Of a DNA stretch of 33,804 bases, positions 28,577 through 33,804 are shown piece after piece. Numbering within the stretch: the stretch's first letter is position 1; each line of letters opens with the position of its first letter. Below the pieces are notes generated by a model that saw only the letters and a program-made list of their open reading frames with translations, did no database searches and was not told where the DNA came from. Where the stretch lies: the IMG/VR virus record IMGVR_UViG_3300044993_000139, positions 1 through 33,804 of that record, one strand, 5' to 3'. This DNA comes from a virus. Both the position numbers and the translations under genes were made by a program.

Positions 28577-29095
28577 GTGCCGCGGCGGTCCAAGGTCATC
28601 GACCTGCCCATCGACATCCGGCAGGAGCTGGAGCGCAGGCTGATGGCCAATGCTTTCAGCGATTACGAGGGGCTGTCGGCCTGGCTGGCTGAGCAGGGCT
28701 ACGAGCTGTCGCGATCGGCGGTGCATCGCTACGGCCAGTCCTTCGAGGACCGCGTCGGCGCGCTGCGCCTCGCGACGGAGCAGGCGCGGGTGCTGTGCGA
28801 GAGCTCGCCGGACGATGACGGCGTGATGGGCGAGGCGCTGATGCGGCTTGCCCAGGAACGCATGTTTGGGCTGCTGGTCGAGATGGAGGTCGACCCAGAA
28901 AAGGTGGACATCACCAAGCTGGTTCGTTCGATCAGCGAGCTGTCGAGGTCGCAGGTCGGGCTCAAGCAGTACCAATCCAAGGTCCGGGCGCAGGTCGACG
29001 CCGCGAAAAAGGCCCTCGACAGCGCCGCGAAGTCCGGCGGGATCAGCGCGGAGACGCGGCAGATCATCGAGCGCGAGCTGTTGGGGATCCCGTGA
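28577..29095 (+). CDS. small terminase subunit (Mu gp27 / DUF3486-like)
   Basis: The 172-residue protein starts at GTG 28577, two bases after the previous stop. It opens MPRRSKVIDLPIDIRQELER, a typical DUF3486 start, followed by a helix-turn-helix (FSDYEGLSAWLAEQGYELSR, SAVHRYGQ). The rest is a helical oligomerisation part (LRLATEQARVLCESSPDDDG, ELSRSQVGLKQYQSKVRAQV). The family recognises phage DNA near the end for packaging. It overlaps the large subunit by four bases (GTGA). Confidence 0.88.
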   Translation: MPRRSKVIDLPIDIRQELERRLMANAFSDYEGLSAWLAEQGYELSRSAVHRYGQSFEDRVGALRLATEQARVLCESSPDDDGVMGEALMRLAQERMFGLLVEMEVDPEKVDITKLVRSISELSRSQVGLKQYQSKVRAQVDAAKKALDSAAKSGGISAETRQIIERELLGIP

Positions 29096-30684
29096 CGACC
29101 GCGCCGCCGAACCCGATCCCGCGCGCGGCCCCGGAGCACGTCGACCGGGGTTTGCTGTTGCCCTATCAACAGCGCTGGCTTGCCGACAAATCACCGCTCA
29201 AGGTCGCCGAGAAGTCCCGGCGGATCGGCCTGACCTGGGCGGAGGCGGCGGATTGCGCATTGACCGCAGCGCAGACCCGCGCGGATGGCGGGTCAAATTG
29301 CTATTACACCGGTTATAACCGGGAAATGGCGCTGGAGTTCATTCAGACGGTTGCGGCATGGGCGCGTGCATTTGGTCATGCGGCGTCGGATATTCAAGAG
29401 ACCGAGGAAGTATTCGAGGCGGAAAAGGCTGACCAATCGATCCAGGCATTCAATGTCTGGTTCGCGTCGGGCTTTCGCGTGTGCGCACTGTCGTCACGCC
29501 CGAGCAACTTGCGCGGCAAGCAAGGCGTCGTGGTGATCGACGAGGCTGCCTTCCACTGCGACCTGGGCGAGATGCTCAAGGCGGCGCTGGCGCTGGTGAT
29601 CTGGGGCGGCCGGATTCGGGTGATCTCGACGCACGACGGCGCAGACAACCCCTTCGCGCAACTGTGCGATGACCTGCGCAGCGGACGGCAGTCTGGATCG
29701 CTGCACAAGATCAGTTTCCGCGATGCGATTGCGGACGGGCTGGCGCGCCGGATCGCGCGCGTCAAGCGAGTCGAGTACTCGCCGGAGTTCGAAAGCGGGT
29801 TGATCGCCGAGGTCTACGGCTACTACCGCGCCAACGCAGCCGAAGAACTCGACGTTATCCCGTCGGCCGGGTCGGGCACGTACCTGACTCGGGCCCAGAT
29901 CCTGCAGACGCAGGACCCGAGCGTCCCGGTGGTGCGCATCTCGCGGCCGGCGGATTGGTCGCTGCTGCCGCCACCGCAGCGGACGCAGGAGATCGCGGAC
30001 TGGCTGGCGATGCACCTCGCGCCGCACCTGGTGCAGCTGCCGCGCAGTGCTCGGCATTGGTACGGGTTTGACTTTGCGCGCAAGTCGCACAAGTCGTCGA
30101 TGTGGGTGTTGAGCGAGGACGGCACGCGGACGCGATGTGCGCTGGTCGTCGAAATGTCGCGGATGCCGTACGACCAGCAGGCGGAGATTGCGAGCTACAT
30201 CGTCCGCGCGCTGCCGCGCTGGTGTGGTGGCGCGCACGATGCGTCGGGCAATGGCGGGTGGCTGGCCGAAAAGATGGCGGAGCGTTTCGGCGGCATGCGG
30301 ATCACGCAGATCCAGCTGAGCCAGCGCTGGTACTCGGACCACATGCCGCGGCTGCGGGCTGCGATCGAGGACGGCTCGACGACCACGCCGGAGGATGCGG
30401 ACATCCTGGGCGACTTGCGCTCGATCAAGGTCGAGGGCGGCGTGCCGCGGCCGGATTCCGTCGAGGCGATCGGCGCCGACGGCGAAAAGCGGCACGGTGA
30501 CAGCGCGGTCGCGCTGGCCCTGGCGCTTTACGCCCGCGAGTACGCACCCGGCCACGCGGTCGATTGGGCCAGCGCCGGGCCGCGCGGTGGCGTGGTGACG
30601 CAGGACCTGCAGCTGGACCTCGACCGGGGCTTCGGCACCGTGCGAGGGGACCTCGAGGAGACGGATACCTATGGCTACTACTGA
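29092..30684 (+). CDS. large terminase subunit (Mu gp28-like)
   Basis: The 530-residue packaging motor starts at GTG 29092. The ATPase has a Walker A-like stretch EKSRRIGLT at 40-48, Walker B VVVIDE at 146-151, and the coupling motif STHDG at 179-183. The nuclease domain begins with HWYGFDFARKSHKSSMWVLS (Asp327). This is the Mu gp28 type. It cuts and pumps DNA through the portal. The portal gene overlaps its end by 14 bases. Confidence 0.92.
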   Translation: MTTAPPNPIPRAAPEHVDRGLLLPYQQRWLADKSPLKVAEKSRRIGLTWAEAADCALTAAQTRADGGSNCYYTGYNREMALEFIQTVAAWARAFGHAASDIQETEEVFEAEKADQSIQAFNVWFASGFRVCALSSRPSNLRGKQGVVVIDEAAFHCDLGEMLKAALALVIWGGRIRVISTHDGADNPFAQLCDDLRSGRQSGSLHKISFRDAIADGLARRIARVKRVEYSPEFESGLIAEVYGYYRANAAEELDVIPSAGSGTYLTRAQILQTQDPSVPVVRISRPADWSLLPPPQRTQEIADWLAMHLAPHLVQLPRSARHWYGFDFARKSHKSSMWVLSEDGTRTRCALVVEMSRMPYDQQAEIASYIVRALPRWCGGAHDASGNGGWLAEKMAERFGGMRITQIQLSQRWYSDHMPRLRAAIEDGSTTTPEDADILGDLRSIKVEGGVPRPDSVEAIGADGEKRHGDSAVALALALYAREYAPGHAVDWASAGPRGGVVTQDLQLDLDRGFGTVRGDLEETDTYGYY

Positions 30685-32203
30685 TGACATTCCAGCGCGC
30701 CCGACGCGCGCCACGCTCGGCGAGATCGCGACCACGCAGGACGGCATGGACGTCACCCGGTACACGGGTGGCCAGCTGCTGTATCCGACGGATGAGTTGC
30801 TCCGTCAGCGCGGGTCCGGGCTGGATCTGACGATCTACAAGCAGGTGCTCAGCGACCCCAAATGCAGGTCGGCGTTCGGCGAGCGTCAATCGGCAGTGAC
30901 CTCATCTGAGTGGGCGGTGGAGCCGGCCAGCGAGCGGCGCATCGACAAGCGCGCGGCGGAGTACGTGACGCAGCAGCTGCGGCGCGTTGGGCTCGACCGC
31001 ATCACCTCGCTGATGCTGTATTCGATTTGGTACGGCTACGGCGTGGCGGAGTGGATCTACGAGATCCGCGACGGGCTGGTCGGGCTCGATATGTGCCGCG
31101 TCCGGGATCGTCGGCGATTCCGATTCGCGCCGGATGGCTCGCTGCGCATGCTGACACGCTCGCGGATGGCGGAGGGCATCGCGGTGGACCCGGGCAAGTT
31201 CTGGGTGCTGTCGGTCGGGGCGGATCACGATGACGAGCCCTACGGCACCGGGCTGGGCCATTGGGCGTACTGGCCGGTGCTGTTCAAGCGGCAGGGCCTG
31301 GCGCGCTGGCTGACATTCCTGGATCGTTTCGCGCAACCGCTGGCCATCGGCACCTACGACAGCAAGCTGGACGACGAGTCCGGCACGCAGCGGGCGCGGT
31401 TGCTGGCCGCGCTGCGCGCCCTGCGGACTGACAGCGGGATTGCGCTGCCCGAGGGCATGGCGATCACGCTGCTGGAGGCGTCGCGCTCAGGGACGCCCGA
31501 CTATGAGTCCATGTATCGGCTCATGGACCAGGTGCTGTCGCAGGTGATCGTCGGGCAGACGATGACCAGCGAGAGTGGTAGCTCGATGGCGCAGGCGAAC
31601 GTGCATTTGACGGTGCGCGGCGAAATCGTCAAAGCGGACGCAGACCTGATCTGCGAGTCGCTCAATCGTACGGTGGTTACATGGCTAACGCGGTGGAACT
31701 TCGCCGGCGCGGATCCGCCGCGGCTGTATCGCAAGCTGGACCCGCCGAGCGACCTCGACAAGCAATCGGAGCGCGACGAGCGGCTCAGTCGGATCGGATA
31801 CCGGCCGACGCTCATGCAGGTGCAGGCGGACTACGGCGGCGAGTGGGAGCCGATGCCAAATGCGACGGCGTCGACGCATGTGGCGACGTCGCTACATTTG
31901 GATGGGGCAGCGTCCGTGGCCTTCGCCGACGGCGATACGCCGCCGCCGTCGATCGCCGAGACGCTCGCCGACAAGCTGGCGCGAGAGTCGGAGCCGGCCT
32001 GGCGAGAGATCGTCGACGTGATCGAGGCGCGGGTGCAGGCGGCGACCAGCCTGCCGGCGCTGCGGGATGAGCTGCTGTCGATGTGGCCGGAGCTGCCGCG
32101 CGAGCGACTGGCCGCAGCGATGGGCGCGGCGATGGCCGCGGCGGAAGTCATCGGGCAGCTGGATGTGATCGAGGAGTCGGAGGGCACCGCAAATGGCGGA
32201 TGA
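30671..32203 (+). CDS. portal protein (Mu gp29 / DUF935-like)
   Basis: The 510-residue protein contains the DUF935 features: DPKCRSAFGERQSAVTSSEW, the core SLMLYSIWYGYGVAEWIYEI, then RFAQPLAIGTYDSK and MDQVLSQVIVGQTMTSESGS. It forms the dodecameric ring at the capsid vertex. At about residue 402 to 410 a degenerate copy of the 26-bp palindrome encodes THVATSLHL, at the border of the conserved core and the variable C-terminal part. Confidence 0.93.
   Translation: MATTDDIPARPTRATLGEIATTQDGMDVTRYTGGQLLYPTDELLRQRGSGLDLTIYKQVLSDPKCRSAFGERQSAVTSSEWAVEPASERRIDKRAAEYVTQQLRRVGLDRITSLMLYSIWYGYGVAEWIYEIRDGLVGLDMCRVRDRRRFRFAPDGSLRMLTRSRMAEGIAVDPGKFWVLSVGADHDDEPYGTGLGHWAYWPVLFKRQGLARWLTFLDRFAQPLAIGTYDSKLDDESGTQRARLLAALRALRTDSGIALPEGMAITLLEASRSGTPDYESMYRLMDQVLSQVIVGQTMTSESGSSMAQANVHLTVRGEIVKADADLICESLNRTVVTWLTRWNFAGADPPRLYRKLDPPSDLDKQSERDERLSRIGYRPTLMQVQADYGGEWEPMPNATASTHVATSLHLDGAASVAFADGDTPPPSIAETLADKLARESEPAWREIVDVIEARVQAATSLPALRDELLSMWPELPRERLAAAMGAAMAAAEVIGQLDVIEESEGTANGG
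31875..31900. repeat. second, degenerate copy of the 26-bp palindrome
   Basis: This matches the perfect palindrome at 10150-10175 at 23 of 26 positions, including the uninterrupted block ATGTGGCGACGTCGC. It lies in the portal gene. The reading frame is maintained and encodes HVATSLHL, parallel to CGDVATFE at the first site. Confidence 0.75.
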
Positions 32204-32384
32204 GGCCGACCGAGCGCAGGAGCGGATCGAGGAGTGGCTGACCGCGCAGCTGGCCGTCCGGCGGCCGGCAGGCCCGGTCGCGACGGGTCACTGCCTGAGC
32301 TGCGGCGTCAAGGTGGAGGCCGGGCGCCGGTGGTGCGCGGCGGAGTGCCGGGACGACTGGCAAGCGGTGTGCCATGAGCGCTGA
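32193..32384 (+). CDS. 63-residue zinc-finger protein
   Basis: The product has the pairs CLSC (residues 34-37) and CAAEC (about 48-52), consistent with one zinc-binding site, and a helical N-terminus (DEADRAQERIEEWLTAQLAV). It overlaps the portal end by 11 bases and the F-like start by 11. Small zinc proteins at this spot occur in Mu-like phages, role unknown. Confidence 0.75.
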   Translation: MADEADRAQERIEEWLTAQLAVRRPAGPVATGHCLSCGVKVEAGRRWCAAECRDDWQAVCHER

Positions 32385-33159
32385 CGCCATCCGCGCGGCG
32401 CTGCGGGAGCCCTTCGCGGCGGCTTTCTCGGCGATGCGCATTCGGTTCGAGCGGCTGATTCCCACGGCGCGGTGGGATGATGTTTGGCAGTCCCAGCACG
32501 ACCGCGGATTCATGGTGGCCGGGGCGGGTCAGGCTGATCTGCTGCAGGACCTGGCCACCGCGATCGATTCGGCGATCTCGCAAGGCGAGACGCTCGAGGA
32601 GTTCCGGGCTCGCTTTCGGACGATTGTCCAGGAGCGTGGCTGGCAGGGCTGGACGGGCCAGGGCACGCCTGCGGGCGAGGCGTGGCGGACGCGGATCATC
32701 TACACCACCAACCTGCGCACCGCGCATGCGGCCGGCCGCGTCGCTCAGCTGACGACCGGCGGATACACGCTGTGGGTGTATCGGCATGGCGGATCGCTCG
32801 ATCCGCGGCCGGAGCATCTGGCGTGGGATGGGTTGACCCTGCCGCCGGCCCATCCGTTCTGGGCCACGCACACGCCCCCGAATGGCTGGGGCTGCAGCTG
32901 CCGGATCAGCGGCGCGCGGTCGGCGGCGCAGGCTCGGCGCCTCGGCGGTGACCCGGATCTGCAGCTGCCGGAGGGTTGGCAGTCGATCGACGCGAAGACT
33001 GGCGCGCCGGTCGGCATCGATCGCGGGTGGGCGTATCAACCGGGCGCGACGGTGGTCGACGAGATCCGGCGCAAGGCAGCAGCGCTGCCTCGGCCGCTCG
33101 GTCCGGATCTGCAGGCAGGCCTCGACGCCGGGCCGCCTCCAGCGCCGCCGATCCCATGA
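32374..33159 (+). CDS. head morphogenesis / minor head protein (Mu gpF-like)
   Basis: The 261-residue protein resembles the Mu F head morphogenesis family: an N-terminal helical part (RIRFERLIPTARWDDVWQSQ), then the conserved core WRTRIIYTTNLRTAHAAGR, RHGGSLDPRPEHLAWDGLTL and FWATHTPPNGWGCSCRISGA. The final 40 residues are Pro/Ala-rich. It is a minor virion component needed for head assembly. The G-like gene overlaps by four bases. Confidence 0.92.
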   Translation: MSADAIRAALREPFAAAFSAMRIRFERLIPTARWDDVWQSQHDRGFMVAGAGQADLLQDLATAIDSAISQGETLEEFRARFRTIVQERGWQGWTGQGTPAGEAWRTRIIYTTNLRTAHAAGRVAQLTTGGYTLWVYRHGGSLDPRPEHLAWDGLTLPPAHPFWATHTPPNGWGCSCRISGARSAAQARRLGGDPDLQLPEGWQSIDAKTGAPVGIDRGWAYQPGATVVDEIRRKAAALPRPLGPDLQAGLDAGPPPAPPIP

Positions 33160-33674
33160 GCGACTGGCGCGTCATCAGCGACGAGCTCAACCGCGAGCTG
33201 CGGGAGATGTTCGCACGGCTCACCAATCTGGCGCCGTTTTGGCAGGACGTCGGCGAGCTGCTGGTGGTGTCGACAGAGCGGCGGTTCGGCACGCAGACCG
33301 GGCCGGATGGCGCCGCGTGGGCGCCGAACAAGCCGATCACGATCGCAAAGTGGATCGGGCGCGAAGGCCTCGAAGGCAAAAAGGCAGAGCGCGCGACCGC
33401 CCGCAAACGCATCCTGCGGCAGAGCGGCGCCCTCGCAAACTCGATTGCGTATCAAGTCGGCGCAGACGGCGTCCAGATCACCTCAGGCCTCAAGTACGCG
33501 GGCGTGATGCAGTTCGGCGCGGCGCAGGGTGCGTTCGGTCGGACTCGCCGAAACGGCCCGATCCCCTGGGGGAACATCCCCGCGCGGCCCTACGTCGGCA
33601 TCTCGGACAAGGATCGGCAGGGCATTGCCGAGACCCTCGAGGAGCATCTGACCGGCGGATTCGGCGCCCCGTAG
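33156..33674 (+). CDS. virion morphogenesis protein (Mu gpG-like)
   Basis: The 172-residue protein starts MSDWRVISDELNRELREMFA. It shows the family's typical wording: STERRFGTQTGPDGAAWAPN, RILRQSGALANSIAYQVGAD, KYAGVMQFGAAQGAFGRTRR, IPARPYVGISDKDRQGIAET. Mu G acts in tail completion and head-tail joining. In Mu the protease gene follows directly; here the phage right end follows about 110 bases on, so the late block is interrupted at this point. Confidence 0.92.
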   Translation: MSDWRVISDELNRELREMFARLTNLAPFWQDVGELLVVSTERRFGTQTGPDGAAWAPNKPITIAKWIGREGLEGKKAERATARKRILRQSGALANSIAYQVGADGVQITSGLKYAGVMQFGAAQGAFGRTRRNGPIPWGNIPARPYVGISDKDRQGIAETLEEHLTGGFGAP

Positions 33675-33686
33675 CGATTGCGCCCA

Positions 33687-33786
33687 CCGCAAAGTTATTG
33701 CGGAGGACCCATCTCGCAACATCCCGCAGAGGCTCGCCAAATCCCATTTATCGCGCTGGAGGTGGGGGATTTATCTCGCGGCTGAC
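33687..33786. other. right phage end with transposase-binding-like sites
   Basis: Inverted relative to the left end are GTCAGCCGCGAGATAAATCC (33767-33786, minus strand) and CAGCGCGATAAATGG (33744-33758, minus strand), again 23 bases apart. Further in, CCGCAA-AGTTA-TTGCGG (33687-33703) forms a small hairpin, either a third site or a weak terminator for the late operon. Confidence 0.7.
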
Positions 33787-33804
33787 CACGTCGCGCACGA
33801 GGAC
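33787..33804. other. target-site duplication (CACGT, 33787-33791) and right host flank
   Basis: CACGT directly follows the inferred right terminus and repeats 70-74. The last 13 bases are host sequence that joins the left flank in an uninterrupted reading frame on either strand. Confidence 0.55.

Larger units (their letters stand above)
75..33786. mobile_element. Mu-like transposable siphovirus prophage, apparently complete
   Basis: The element carries a MuA-like DDE transposase, a MuB-like AAA+ ATPase, GemA, Mor, a repressor, Mu-type terminase, portal, F and G head proteins, protease, capsid and a long non-contractile tail module. Its ends bear inverted sites at matched offsets, flanked by a 5-bp direct repeat. 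Gene order differs from Mu: the late block is divided between the two ends, with the early region and repressor in the middle. No gene with an obvious frameshift or truncation was seen, so the prophage may be functional. Confidence 0.85.

Noticed and set aside
1-33804. tRNA or rRNA genes
   Set aside because: No cloverleaf-like or conserved rRNA sequence was noticed by eye; a dedicated tRNA/rRNA search was not possible here.
33158-33804. Window end as an assembly break that creates the apparent split
   Set aside because: The last bases contain inverted counterparts of the left-end sites and a direct repeat of CACGT, so the right terminus is probably real.

Overview
The window holds what looks like one complete, high-GC, Mu-like transposable prophage (about 33.7 kb, positions 75-33786) with short stubs of host DNA on both sides. 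Both termini carry matching, inverted sets of GATAA-type sites, and the 5-bp sequence CACGT flanks both outer edges, as expected for a target-site duplication. The host is probably a high-GC proteobacterium: the gene set resembles the D3112/B3/BcepMu-type phages of such hosts, and coding is strongly GC-biased. The host flanks are too short to name the species or the interrupted gene. The virion is expected to be a siphovirus: there is a 1975-residue tape measure, a tail tube, a terminator-like protein and G/T-type chaperones, but no contractile sheath.

Layout, left to right. (1) 220-11183, minus strand: tail tip proteins, tape measure, a small DNA-binding-like protein, tail assembly chaperones. 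(2) 11347-16604, minus strand: tail tube, tail terminator-like, head-tail connector, an Ala/Pro-rich protein, Ig-like protein, major capsid protein, capsid cement, protease/scaffold. (3) 16767-24761, minus strand: the early operon, read from the right: HTH protein, small proteins, DUF3102-like protein, DDE transposase (MuA-like), AAA+ ATPase (MuB-like), a Gam-like protein, GemA, Mor. Most of these genes overlap by 1-4 bases. (4) 24818-24846: the early promoter, with a perfect 18-bp palindromic operator between its -35 and -10. (5) 24864-26250, plus strand: repressor followed by three small accessory genes and a terminator. (6) 26370-33674, plus strand: SAR endolysin, membrane protein, Rz with nested Rz1, lipoprotein, Mu gp25/gp26-like proteins, small and large terminase, portal, zinc-finger protein, head morphogenesis F, virion morphogenesis G.

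The main peculiarity is architectural. In Mu and in D3112/B3 the late genes form one block (lysis, terminase, portal, F, G, protease, capsid, tail). Here that block is cut exactly between G and the protease. The lysis-to-G half lies right of the repressor on the plus strand and ends at the right terminus. The protease-to-tail half lies beyond the early genes on the minus strand and ends at the left terminus. Because both termini are visible, this is probably the real genome order and not an assembly error.

The split halves appear to be tied together by a shared control sequence. A motif with the core GGCCCGCGGCCC occurs three times, each in a non-coding gap: before the endolysin, before the protease, and before the first tail chaperone. 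Each copy lies just downstream of a terminator or strong hairpin. This parallels the multiple late promoters of Mu (lys, I, P). Only one Mor/C-family activator is encoded. Other unusual signals are two families of long perfect palindromes embedded in-frame near the ends of coding sequences.
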